Source of the DNA: Mycobacteriales bacterium
Lineage (GTDB): Bacteria > Actinomycetota > Actinomycetes > Mycobacteriales > SCTD01
DNA length: 64,000 bases
Assembly (NCBI GenBank): GCA_030447385.1
Contig: JAUJOY010000001.1
Location: 193,993-257,992, forward strand
Reading direction: 5' to 3'
Positions 28,901-37,323 of this stretch are shown one piece after another. The notes under the pieces were generated by a model. The model was not told where the DNA came from, made no database searches, and saw only the letters and a list, made by a program, of their open reading frames with translations. A program made the translations under genes and the position numbers. How positions within the stretch are numbered: the stretch's first letter is position 1; every line of letters begins with the position of its first letter.

Positions 28901-29497
28901 CGCGCCGGCGGCGTCCGGCCGCAGCGACCCGGCGTAGACCGGCAGAGCGTTGGCGCCCTTCGCCTCGATCGCGTCGCACAGGACGTCGACGAACGCGGTG
29001 TTGCCCGAGAGCTCGTGCGCCCGGTAGTAGACGACGCCGATGGTCGGCCGTGTCGGGTCGTGCGCGCGCTGCCCGCGAACGCCGTGCGCCGGCAGCGACT
29101 GCGGCGGCGCGAATCCGTGGCCCGTGAGCAGCACCGTGTCGGACAGGAACGCGACGAGCTCGCGCAGGTTGTCGCTGCCCCCCTCGCGCAGGTACGCGCC
29201 CGCGTCCGCGACGACGCCGGCCGGGACGCTGGAGGCGGCGGTGAGCTCGGCGTCCACGCCCTCGCCGCCGACGGCGACGACCGGGATCCGGCGCGCCGCG
29301 GCGTCGGCCAGCAGCGCGTCCAGGCCCGCCCACACACGACGGCCGCCGAGCAGGCGGACCACCACGAGCTGCACGCCCTCGAGGTCGGCTGACTCGAGCC
29401 GCGCGGGGTTGCCCAGGCGCAACGGCAGGACGGGGTCAGGCACGGCTCGCGCGGCGAGCAGGTCGGTGTCGGCGGTGGACAGCAGCAGCAAGCTCAC
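25904..29497 (-). CDS. cobN: cobaltochelatase large subunit CobN
   Basis: A 1197-aa protein, normal for CobN. The start chosen is GTG 29497 ([16 protein letters not shown]), 23 bp after the cobQ stop. Typical regions are [83 protein letters not shown] with catalytic-domain His, [21 protein letters not shown] and [20 protein letters not shown]. CobN is the catalytic subunit of the aerobic, ATP-dependent chelatase that inserts Co2+ into hydrogenobyrinic acid a,c-diamide. It would work with the ChlI-ChlD fusion encoded beyond the riboswitch. H-subunits of Mg-chelatase are related, but no chlorophyll genes are present. Confidence 0.94.
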   Translation of the reverse strand: [1197 protein letters not shown]

Positions 29498-29519
29498 CCG
29501 GACATCCTGCCTGCTGCGG

Positions 29520-31019
29520 CTACGGGGGTCCCGGCGGCACGAAGGGCAGCCCGTCCGGCACACCGGAGGTGATCAGGCGCAGCACGGCGGCGGTGTCCAG
29601 GTGGTCCGCGACCAGGTCGCCGAGCGCGTCGAGCCGCGCCTGGCGCACCGTCTCGAAGGACGTGTCGCCGGGCAGCCACCGTCGGCCGGCTGCCTGCGCG
29701 ACCTCGGCAAGGTACGCCCGACGCATCCCGTCGCTCTCCAGCGCGCCGTGCCACACCGTGCCGGTGACCGCCCCGGTGCGGCAGCCCTCGGACGGTTCGA
29801 AGACCGGCGAGCCGCCCTCGACCTCCACGACGCCGTGGTGGATCTCGTACGCGGTCGTGACCGGATGACCCCGATAGGTGCCCTGCGGACGCTCGAGCAC
29901 CTTCTCGCGCGCGAAGCTCGTCCGCACCGGCAGCAGCCCCAGAGCCTCGACCCGACCGGCCTCGGACTCGACGTCGTCGTCGATGGCGCCGCCGAGCATC
30001 TGGTAGCCGCCGCAGATGCCGAGCACGGGCCGCTGGTCGGCGGCGCGGCGGGCGAGCGGCGCCTCCAGGCCGCGGCTGCGCAGCCACGATAGGTCGCTGA
30101 CCGTCGCGCGCGTGCCGGGCAGCACAACCAGGTCGGCGTCGGCGAGCTCCTGCGGCGTGCTCGCGAACCGGACGAGGACGCCCGGCTCGCTCCTCAACGC
30201 GTCCACGTCTGTCCAGTTCGACATGCGCGGGAAGCGCAGCACCGACACGCGCAGGACATCGGCACCCACCGGCGGCAGCGAGGCGACCCCGGCAACCAGG
30301 TCGAGGGAGTCCTCGGCGTCGAGCTGCAGCGCGCGGATCCACGGCAGGACGCCCAGTGTCGGCCGGCCCGTCAGCTGCTCGAGCATCCGCAGTCCCGGCG
30401 CCAGCAGCGCCCCGTCACCGCGGAACTTGTTGACCACGAAGCCGGCGACCAGCGCCTGGTCCTGCGCGTCGAGCAGCGCGAGCGTGCCGAACATCGACGC
30501 GAAGACGCCGCCGCGGTCGATGTCGCCGACGACCAGCACCGGAAGCCGGGCTAGGCGCGCCAGCCCCATGTTGGCGATGTCGGTTCCCCGCAGGTTGATC
30601 TCCGCCGGAGACCCCGCGCCCTCGCAGATGACGACGTCGTACCGCGAGCGCAGGTCCGCCAGGCACTCCAGCGCGACCTCGAGCAGCGCAGCCTTGTGCT
30701 CGCGGTAGCTCACCGCGGACACGTCCGCCCACGGCTTGCCGAGGACGACGACCTGGCTGGTGCGCTCGCTCCCCGGCTTGAGCAGTACCGGGTTCATCGC
30801 GGCCTCCGGGGCCACGCGGGCGGCGGCGGCCTGCATCGCCTGCGCCCGGCCGATCTCGGCGCCGTCGGCGGTGACGGTGCTGTTCAGTGACATGTTCTGC
30901 GCCTTGAAAGGAGCGACGCGGACTCCTTCCCTCGCCAGCCACCGGCACAGGCCGGCGGTGACCACCGACTTGCCGGCGTCAGAGGTGGTGCCGGCCACCA
31001 GGAGCGCGCCGCGCATCAT
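29520..31019 (-). CDS. cobQ: cobyric acid synthase (CobQ/CbiP)
   Basis: A 499-aa glutamine-dependent amidase starting at ATG 31019, overlapping the cbiB stop (ATGATG context). The N-terminal nucleotide-binding region is [17 protein letters not shown], then [21 protein letters not shown] (CobQ signature), [16 protein letters not shown] and [18 protein letters not shown]. The C-terminal amidotransferase has [14 protein letters not shown] and the nucleophile region [13 protein letters not shown]. It amidates side chains b, d, e and g of adenosylcobyrinate diamide. Confidence 0.95.
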   Translation of the reverse strand: MMRGALLVAGTTSDAGKSVVTAGLCRWLAREGVRVAPFKAQNMSLNSTVTADGAEIGRAQAMQAAAARVAPEAAMNPVLLKPGSERTSQVVVLGKPWADVSAVSYREHKAALLEVALECLADLRSRYDVVICEGAGSPAEINLRGTDIANMGLARLARLPVLVVGDIDRGGVFASMFGTLALLDAQDQALVAGFVVNKFRGDGALLAPGLRMLEQLTGRPTLGVLPWIRALQLDAEDSLDLVAGVASLPPVGADVLRVSVLRFPRMSNWTDVDALRSEPGVLVRFASTPQELADADLVVLPGTRATVSDLSWLRSRGLEAPLARRAADQRPVLGICGGYQMLGGAIDDDVESEAGRVEALGLLPVRTSFAREKVLERPQGTYRGHPVTTAYEIHHGVVEVEGGSPVFEPSEGCRTGAVTGTVWHGALESDGMRRAYLAEVAQAAGRRWLPGDTSFETVRQARLDALGDLVADHLDTAAVLRLITSGVPDGLPFVPPGPP

Positions 31020-31999
31020 CGGCGCCGCCCGTCGAGCGCGAGGCGCACCGCGACCGCGAGGACCCCGGCAGCCGCTGAGACGGCGGCGGACAGCCGCGCC
31101 GCACGAGCGATGTCGGCCGGCTCAGGTGTGGGGCCCGTGCCGAGCGAGGGGCGGTGCTCGACGCGACCGGCGTAGCCGACCGGGCCGCCGAGCCGGCGGC
31201 CGAGGGCACCGGCGAAGGCCGCCTCCACAGGCCCGGCGTTCGGGCTCGGGTGCTTCCCGCCGTCGCGCCGCCACGCGCGGGTCGCGTCGCCGGGGCGGCC
31301 GCCGATGAGCGGCGCGAACAAGGCCGCCAGCCCTGCCGAGATCCGGGCCGGGAGCAGGTTGGCGACGTCGTCCGCGCGGGCCGAGGCCCAGCCGAAGCGG
31401 AGGTAGCGCTCGCTGCGGTGACCGACCATCGCGTCCAGCGTGTTCACGGCGCGGTAGCCGAGCAGGCCTGGCACGCCGAACAGCGCCCCCCACACCAGTG
31501 GCCCGACGTGGGCGTCGCTGGTGTTCTCGGCGACCGACTCCACGACGGCCCGCGCCAGCCCGGCGCCGTCGAGCTCCCCGGCGTCACGGCCGCACAGGTG
31601 CGACAGGCGCCGCCGAGCCCCCGGAAGATCGGTCGCCTGCAGGAGCGTGGACATCGCGGCGGCCTCGCGCCGCAGCGTCGTGCCGCCCAGGACCGACCAG
31701 GCGGTCAGCGCCGTGAGCAGGACCCGTGGCGCGGTGCCGCCGGGCGTGCGGCCGGCGACCACGCCGAGGCCGGTCGCGCCGCCGACGAGCAGCGCCGCGT
31801 AGGCCGCTCCGGGCAGGCGTGCGTCGGCGTACAGCAGGCGCTCGCCCGCGCCGGCGACCCGGCCGAACGACGCGACCGGGTGGCCGCGAGGCGGGTCCCC
31901 GATGAGCCGGTCGAGCAGCAGCCCACCGGCCAGTCCTGCGCCTGTGGCCCACCAGCCGGGAGCACGTCGTTCAGGGGCCGGCTGGGTCACCGGCGGCAC
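31016..31999 (-). CDS. cbiB: adenosylcobinamide-phosphate synthase (CobD/CbiB)
   Basis: A 327-aa membrane protein starting at GTG 31999, divergent from the cobU fusion with about 50 bp between the two starts. CbiB motifs are [21 protein letters not shown] near the N-terminus, [54 protein letters not shown], and a [19 protein letters not shown] region. Several hydrophobic helices are present. It attaches the aminopropanol (phosphate) arm to adenosylcobyric acid, using the product of cobC. Named cobD in the aerobic nomenclature. Confidence 0.92.
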   Translation of the reverse strand: MPPVTQPAPERRAPGWWATGAGLAGGLLLDRLIGDPPRGHPVASFGRVAGAGERLLYADARLPGAAYAALLVGGATGLGVVAGRTPGGTAPRVLLTALTAWSVLGGTTLRREAAAMSTLLQATDLPGARRRLSHLCGRDAGELDGAGLARAVVESVAENTSDAHVGPLVWGALFGVPGLLGYRAVNTLDAMVGHRSERYLRFGWASARADDVANLLPARISAGLAALFAPLIGGRPGDATRAWRRDGGKHPSPNAGPVEAAFAGALGRRLGGPVGYAGRVEHRPSLGTGPTPEPADIARAARLSAAVSAAAGVLAVAVRLALDGRRR

Positions 32000-32050
32000 G
32001 ATACGGACCTCTCACCGCGTCTCCCGCATGCAGTGGCTACGGTCGACCGG

Positions 32051-33334
32051 ATGGAGGTCGTCCTGCTCGGCACCGGCAGCGCACGGGGCTGGCCGGAGCC
32101 TGGTTGTCCCTGTGCGTCGTGCTCGACTGCTGTCACGCTCCGGACATCGCGGGGACCGTCCGCCGCCCTGGTCGACGACGTCCTGCTGCTCGACGGGAGC
32201 CACGGCGTCCAGCGGGCGGCGGCGCGGGCCGGGCGCACGTTGGCGGGTGTGCGCCGGGTGCTCCTCTCGGACATCGCGCAGCACATGACGGCGCCTCTCG
32301 ACGGGTTGCTCGGCTCGGGGCGTGCCGTCGACGTGCTGGGGCCTCCGGCTGCACTGGCGCCGTACGGATTGCCTGCGACGGGGCAGGGCGGCCAGCTCGT
32401 GCCGGTCTCGCCTGGTGACCGGCTGCCGGCCGGCGACCACCTGCTGCAGGCCCGCGCGCAGGGCCACGGGGTGGCCTGGGACGTCACGGCGCCGGACGGC
32501 GCTCGGCTGCTCTATGCGCCGGGTGCCGCTCCGCTGCAGGACCACCCGGGTGCGGCGGAGCCGTACGACCTGGTGGTGCTGGGCATCGGGTCGGGCGCGT
32601 GCGCTTCGACGCTCGCGCGGCTGCGCGCGTCCGGTGACGTGACCGGATCGACGCGGGTCGTGATGACCGGTCACGGCCACGACGACGGGCTGCCCGACGC
32701 GCTGGAGCCTCGTGTGCGTGCCTGGGGTGCGCAGACGCCGCCCGACGGCACCACGGTCGTCGTGCAGCGCAGCAAGCAGAGCCGGGCGGCGGATGAGGGC
32801 CGGCTGCGGGGCCGGACTCTGGTGCTGGGCGGCGTCCGATCCGGGAAGTCGGCGCTGGCTGAGCACCTGGTCGCCGCCTCCCCCGGCGTCACCTACGTCG
32901 CCACCGGCGGCACCCGCGCAGATGACCCCGAGTGGCAGGACCGCGTCGCGGCGCACGTCGCGCGACGACCGGCGAGCTGGGCGACCATCGAGACGGCGGA
33001 CGTCGCGGGATGCCTGCGCGCGGCGCAGGGACCGCTCCTGATCGACTGCCTCGGCACGTGGCTCACCGGCAGGCTCGACCACCACCGCGTGTGGACCGGC
33101 GGCCCGCTGACGGCCGTGGAGACCGACATCGGGGAGCTCGTCGCGGCGTGGCGTGCCGCGGCCGTCCCGGTGGTCGCTGTCAGCAACGAGGTCGGGAGCG
33201 GCATCGTCCCGGCGACGGCCTCCGGTCGCCTGTTCCGGGACCTGCTCGGCCGCCTGAACGCGGCGGTCGCCGCCGAGTCGGAGACCGTGCTGCTCACGGT
33301 GGCGGGGATCGCCGTGCCGCTTCGCCGCACGTGA
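32051..33334 (+). CDS. CobU-type adenosylcobinamide kinase/guanylyltransferase with N-terminal MBL-like domain
   Basis: A 427-aa protein starting at ATG 32051. Residues 1 to about 240 resemble a PhnP-type metallo-beta-lactamase fold (MEVVLLGTGSARGWPEPGCP with a GCPCASC Cys motif; later LLYAPGAA and DLVVLGIGSG). The expected HxHxDH metal site is replaced by LLSDIAQHMTAPLDGLL, so hydrolase activity is doubtful. Residues about 255-427 are CobU: GGVRSGKSALAEHL P-loop (260-273), VTYVATGGTRADDPEWQDRVAAH, PLLIDCLGTWLTG and VVAVSNEVGSGIVP. CobU phosphorylates adenosylcobinamide and makes the GDP derivative. The stop overlaps the cobS start (GTGA). Confidence 0.9.
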   Translation: MEVVLLGTGSARGWPEPGCPCASCSTAVTLRTSRGPSAALVDDVLLLDGSHGVQRAAARAGRTLAGVRRVLLSDIAQHMTAPLDGLLGSGRAVDVLGPPAALAPYGLPATGQGGQLVPVSPGDRLPAGDHLLQARAQGHGVAWDVTAPDGARLLYAPGAAPLQDHPGAAEPYDLVVLGIGSGACASTLARLRASGDVTGSTRVVMTGHGHDDGLPDALEPRVRAWGAQTPPDGTTVVVQRSKQSRAADEGRLRGRTLVLGGVRSGKSALAEHLVAASPGVTYVATGGTRADDPEWQDRVAAHVARRPASWATIETADVAGCLRAAQGPLLIDCLGTWLTGRLDHHRVWTGGPLTAVETDIGELVAAWRAAAVPVVAVSNEVGSGIVPATASGRLFRDLLGRLNAAVAAESETVLLTVAGIAVPLRRT

Positions 33335-34125
33335 GCCGGACCGGGGACACCGGCCGCACGACCCTCGCCGGCGCACGGCTGGCGCTCGGCCTGCTGACGG
33401 TCCTGCCGGTCGGGAACGTGGTCACGGACCGGCGAGCAGTGCGCCACGCGCTGCTACTCGCCCCCCTCGTGGGACTGACGATCGGCACCGTCGCGTGGAT
33501 CCTCGGCGGGCTCGTGCAGATCAGCGGTGGGGGATCGCTGCTGGCCGCCGTGACGTCGGTGGCCACCTTGGCGGTCGCGACCCGCGCGCTTCACCTCGAC
33601 GGGCTCGCCGACCTCGCGGACGGGCTCGGCAGCGGACGTCCTGCCGACGAGGCGCTCGCCATCATGCGCCGCTCGGACACCGGGCCGTTCGCCGTCGTGA
33701 CCCTCGTCCTGGTACTGCTGGCGCAGGTGGCCGCAGTCGCGCAGGCGTGGGAGGTCGCGCTGGCCGGGCCCGCGCTGCTGATCGGCTGCGTCACGGGCCG
33801 GCTCGCCCTGCTGTGGTCCTGCCGCCCGAAGGTGCGCGCTGCGCGACCGGATGGACTCGGAGCTCTCGTGGCAGGTGCCGTGCCGATACGCGCCGCAGCG
33901 CTTGCCACGGCAGCGGTCTGCCTGGGGGCGGCCGCATGGGGGGCGTCCTTCGGCACCCGTGCGGCGGTGGCCTTCGCACTTGCTGTGCTGGTCGGCATCG
34001 GTGCCGCCGAGGTGCTGCTGCGGCGGGCCGTCGGCCGCCTGGGCGGCGTGACGGGGGACGTCCTGGGCGCACTCGTCGAGACGGCCACGACGGCCGCGGT
34101 GCTCGCGCTGATGCTTGCTGCCTGA
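33331..34125 (+). CDS. cobS: adenosylcobinamide-GDP ribazoletransferase (CobS/CobV)
   Basis: A 264-aa integral membrane enzyme starting at GTG 33331, overlapping the cobU stop by 4 nt. The family signature TRALHLDGLADLADGLGSG (about residues 84-102) contains the Asp-rich active site, followed by EALAIMRRSDTGPFAVV. Several transmembrane helices are visible. It joins adenosylcobinamide-GDP to alpha-ribazole (phosphate) in the membrane to finish adenosylcobalamin. The first residues are a soluble, polar stretch (SRTGDTGRTT). The 240 bp after its stop hold nothing convincing. Confidence 0.94.
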   Translation: MSRTGDTGRTTLAGARLALGLLTVLPVGNVVTDRRAVRHALLLAPLVGLTIGTVAWILGGLVQISGGGSLLAAVTSVATLAVATRALHLDGLADLADGLGSGRPADEALAIMRRSDTGPFAVVTLVLVLLAQVAAVAQAWEVALAGPALLIGCVTGRLALLWSCRPKVRAARPDGLGALVAGAVPIRAAALATAAVCLGAAAWGASFGTRAAVAFALAVLVGIGAAEVLLRRAVGRLGGVTGDVLGALVETATTAAVLALMLAA

Positions 34126-34367
34126 CGAGGGCGGCTGAGATGAACCTCGGTGCCGTCACGGCTGGTCCCTGCGCAGAACGCGTCTCCGCGGGAACGCTCC
34201 CACCCGACCACTGCGAACCACGGATCGAGCTCGGCTACGTCGTCAGCGTCCTACGGCAGCGAACCTCCTGAGCACGCGCGGCGCAGCCGACACGACGCCT
34301 CCGCTGGGTCCACGAGATGGTCCTGACCATGGCACCCGGGGGACGGGGCCGGCCGCCGCTCCTCGCC

Positions 34368-36512
34368 TCAGCGGCGGCCGCCCAGGGCCGCCTGGCAGCG
34401 CTTGAGGTCGACCTTCTGCGCGGACCCCCGGTCGACCACCACCTGGACCGTCTCGTGCACGGTGCCGTCAGGCCCGGCGCAGGACAGCGTCCAGCTCTCC
34501 ACCAGCCCACCGACCACCTCATCAGGACCGGCGGCGAACGTGGCCGCCGTCACCGTGTAGGTCGGGCTCGCGGAGGCGAAGTTGATCACCCGCGCCACGT
34601 AGTCGCCGGCCTGCGGGTTCTCGATGAAGACCTCCTCCTTGACGCCCACGAAGCCGCCGGACGAGCCGATCTTCGTCAGCGACTTGTCGGCCTCGACCCG
34701 GTAGAGCTCGAGGTCCATGTCGTCGGGCGAGGGCCAGTCGAGGTTGACCTGCAGCACGGCGGCCGGCGTCTTGGTGATCGTGAACGGCACGTCCACGTGC
34801 CCCACCACCGGCGTCGGCGCGATTCCCTCGAAGACGAACTTCTCGAGCGGATCACCCGCCACCGTCTTCAGCCGCCGCTCCTCCACCAGCGGGCGCGTCG
34901 AGGGGTTGACGTGCCAGGTGTAGCGACCGTCCGCCGGGACCGTCATCGACGTCGAGAGCCGGTCCTGGAGCATCTGCACCTCGCCGGCCGTGCCGGTGAG
35001 GTCCACGACCGGGGAGGTGGGGGTGAGGAAGGCCTTCTCGAGCGTCAGCCGGGCCCCCGCCGCAGTCTTGCCGGCGATGACGGAGTGCATCGCGGTGCTG
35101 ACGGTGTTCTCGAGGGCGATGAGGTAGGCCTCACGGTTGCCCCTGCCCGCGAACTCGCCGACGCCCAGGTAGTGGTCGACCACCCGGTTGTACGGCGGGT
35201 GGAACTCCTCGCCGATCTCGAAGGTGAAGCCGAGTCCACCAGTGGCGTAGTAGGACCAGTCCTCGGTCGTGCCGGTCGTGTCGTAGAGCTCGAAGCTCTT
35301 CTGGTTGACGTAGCCGTTCTGCGAGGCCATGCGCGCACCGAGGTCGGCGTAGGCGATCTCGTCGGGGGTGTCGCCCTGCGAGCGGATGCCCGGCGGGCGG
35401 AGCACGAGGTTGCTGAAGGTGTGGTTGGTGATCAGCGTGGTCACCTGCCGGCTGGAGACGAGCTCGCGCACGTTGCGAGTCTCCGGCTCGCTGAACGGGC
35501 CCTCGCCGCGGTAGGTCGGGCCGACCGGCTCGGCCTCGGCGCCGGGTCCGCCCCAGAACCCTCCGTAGTTTCGGTTGAGGTCCACGCCGATGCCGAACCC
35601 GGCCTGGCTCGGGACCGTGCAGACGCCTTCGGGGGTGCTGGTGACGCCGTCGGCAACCCGGCAGTTCTTGCGCTTGTAGGCGTTGCCGGGCGTGCCGAGG
35701 ATGGTGACCGTCCCGCCCTCGTCGACCTGGCGCAGGTCGACGAACTGCCCCTGCACGTAGGACTGGTTGAAGCCGTCCGGGTTGACCACCGGAACGACGA
35801 TCACCCGGGCCTGCTCGAGCAGCCCGGTGATCCGCGCGTCGGTGCCGAACCCCTTCGCCAGGTCCGTCGCGAACTCCATCGCGTGCTCGCCGGAGGGCCA
35901 CTCACGGGCGTGGTGCAGCCCCATCATCAGGAAGACCGGCTTGCCGTCGGAGGCCGCCACGTCCTTGGTGATCTCGACGCCCTTGACCGCCCGGCCCTCG
36001 AGCGTGCGATGCGGCAGCGTGAGCGGCTTCACCAGCCCCGGGTTCGCGGAGGCGAGCGCGTCGAGGTCGGCCTCGTACGCCGCGAGCGAGCGGTAGGCGT
36101 CGCGGCCGCTGGGCAGCGGGGAGACCGCCGTCGCCGCGGCGTAGGCGGCGCTGGCCTGGTTGCTCCGTGCCCACGCCACCCCCACGTCCGGCACCTCGAC
36201 CTCCCACACGAACCCGGCCTGGCCGAGCAGGTCGGCATCGTCGGCCCCGTGCAGCAGCACCTCGACGAACCCCGGTCCCCCGTGCTCGGTCATGTCCAGG
36301 CCGAGGGCCGTGAGCCGGTCGCGCGCGGCGAAGTCCGGCGTCGACACGCGCACGATCTGCGACACCTCGGTCGAGGTGTCCGTCGTGAGCGGGTCGAGGG
36401 CCAGCGCAGGCGGCACAGCCAGGACCGACCCTGCCAGGGCCACGCCCGCGATCGAGCCGGCGAGCACGAGGCGCTGCCCCCGGGCGCGCCTGGCGAGGTG
36501 GTCCTGAATCAC
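34368..36512 (-). CDS. secreted M14-family zinc carboxypeptidase
   Basis: A 714-aa exported protein. Start GTG 36512 was chosen for the GGAGGA Shine-Dalgarno just upstream. Residues 1 to about 39 are a signal peptide (basic start HLARRARGQR, hydrophobic core, AXA-type end PALALD). The peptidase domain (about 135-450) has zinc ligands in GLHHAREWPSGE (His201, Glu204) and NHTFSNLVLRPPG (His), substrate-binding DLNRNYGGFWGG, and the catalytic Glu in FTFEIGEEFHPPYN. A C-terminal beta-rich region (about 500-714) resembles a pre-peptidase C-terminal/binding module (SPDDMDLELYRVEADKS, NPQAGDYVARVINFA). It probably digests peptides outside the cell. Divergent from the methyltransferase gene. Confidence 0.9.
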   Translation of the reverse strand: MIQDHLARRARGQRLVLAGSIAGVALAGSVLAVPPALALDPLTTDTSTEVSQIVRVSTPDFAARDRLTALGLDMTEHGGPGFVEVLLHGADDADLLGQAGFVWEVEVPDVGVAWARSNQASAAYAAATAVSPLPSGRDAYRSLAAYEADLDALASANPGLVKPLTLPHRTLEGRAVKGVEITKDVAASDGKPVFLMMGLHHAREWPSGEHAMEFATDLAKGFGTDARITGLLEQARVIVVPVVNPDGFNQSYVQGQFVDLRQVDEGGTVTILGTPGNAYKRKNCRVADGVTSTPEGVCTVPSQAGFGIGVDLNRNYGGFWGGPGAEAEPVGPTYRGEGPFSEPETRNVRELVSSRQVTTLITNHTFSNLVLRPPGIRSQGDTPDEIAYADLGARMASQNGYVNQKSFELYDTTGTTEDWSYYATGGLGFTFEIGEEFHPPYNRVVDHYLGVGEFAGRGNREAYLIALENTVSTAMHSVIAGKTAAGARLTLEKAFLTPTSPVVDLTGTAGEVQMLQDRLSTSMTVPADGRYTWHVNPSTRPLVEERRLKTVAGDPLEKFVFEGIAPTPVVGHVDVPFTITKTPAAVLQVNLDWPSPDDMDLELYRVEADKSLTKIGSSGGFVGVKEEVFIENPQAGDYVARVINFASASPTYTVTAATFAAGPDEVVGGLVESWTLSCAGPDGTVHETVQVVVDRGSAQKVDLKRCQAALGGRR

Positions 36513-36663
36513 GCGTTCCTCCACAGCGGCGAGCGGTCGATCCCCCCGGCCGGCGGCCTCAGAAGGCCGCACACCCCGATCTGTTCGACACCGCGACCGC
36601 CATCCCTGCCGCGAAGGGGACAGACGGCTGGCGAAGCGGGCCTCCTCGGCGAAGGATGTCGCC

Positions 36664-37323
36664 ATGACCGAGACGACCCCGCACCATGCCCCGGACCCGG
36701 ACGGCGGCGGCGGGCCGGCACCCGCAACCGTGGACTGGGACGAGCGGTACGCGGTGGCCGAGCAGGTCTGGAGCGGCCGGCCGAACCGTGCGCTCGTCGC
36801 CGAGGTCGCCGGTCTGCGACCCGGCCGGGCGCTGGACGTGGGCTGCGGCGAGGGCGCTGATGCGGTGTGGCTGGCCCAGGAGGGGTGGGACCTGACCGCG
36901 CTGGACGTGTCCGCGGTGGCTCTCGAGCGCGCGGCCGCGGCGGCCCGCAGCGCGGGGGCGCAGGTGCACTGGGTGCACGCCGGGCTGCTGGAGGCGGGTC
37001 TGCCGCCGGGTGCGTTCGACCTGGTGTCGGCGCAGTACTTCGCCCTGCCCCGGACACCGCAGGCCGCCGCGGAGCACGCGCTGCTCGCTGCCGTCGCACC
37101 CGGAGGCACCCTGCTGGCGGTGCACCACGCCGGCTTCGGCACCGACTACAGCGGGCTGGACGGAGTCGACCCCGCCGACTACGTGAGCCCGTCGGACATC
37201 GCCGCGCTGCTGGACGAGGCCTGGGAGGTCGAGGTGGACGAGGGGCGGGAGCGGCAGGTGGAGGGCGGCGCAGGCGCGCATCACGTCGAGGACCTGGTCC
37301 TCCGCGCCCGGCGCCTGCGCTAG
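36664..37323 (+). CDS. class I SAM-dependent methyltransferase
   Basis: A 219-aa soluble protein starting at ATG 36664 after a Pro/His/Gly-rich N-terminus. The SAM site is ALDVGCGEGADAVWLAQEG (about residues 57-75), followed by LTALDVSAVALERA and FDLVSAQYF. WDERYAVAEQVWSGRPN near residue 24 is common in small-molecule and thiol/metalloid methyltransferases of this type; the substrate is not predictable. The TAG stop (37321-37323) is part of the 5-bp target duplication of the neighbouring IS, so the insertion left the reading frame unchanged. Confidence 0.85.
   Translation: MTETTPHHAPDPDGGGGPAPATVDWDERYAVAEQVWSGRPNRALVAEVAGLRPGRALDVGCGEGADAVWLAQEGWDLTALDVSAVALERAAAAARSAGAQVHWVHAGLLEAGLPPGAFDLVSAQYFALPRTPQAAAEHALLAAVAPGGTLLAVHHAGFGTDYSGLDGVDPADYVSPSDIAALLDEAWEVEVDEGRERQVEGGAGAHHVEDLVLRARRLR

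Noticed and set aside
34140-34271. 43-codon ORF after cobS
   Set aside because: No Shine-Dalgarno, no coupling and no recognisable protein character.
34317-36860. 847-codon open frame on the plus strand
   Set aside because: It is antisense to the M14 carboxypeptidase, which has a signal peptide and a full active site; the plus-strand product resembles no protein.
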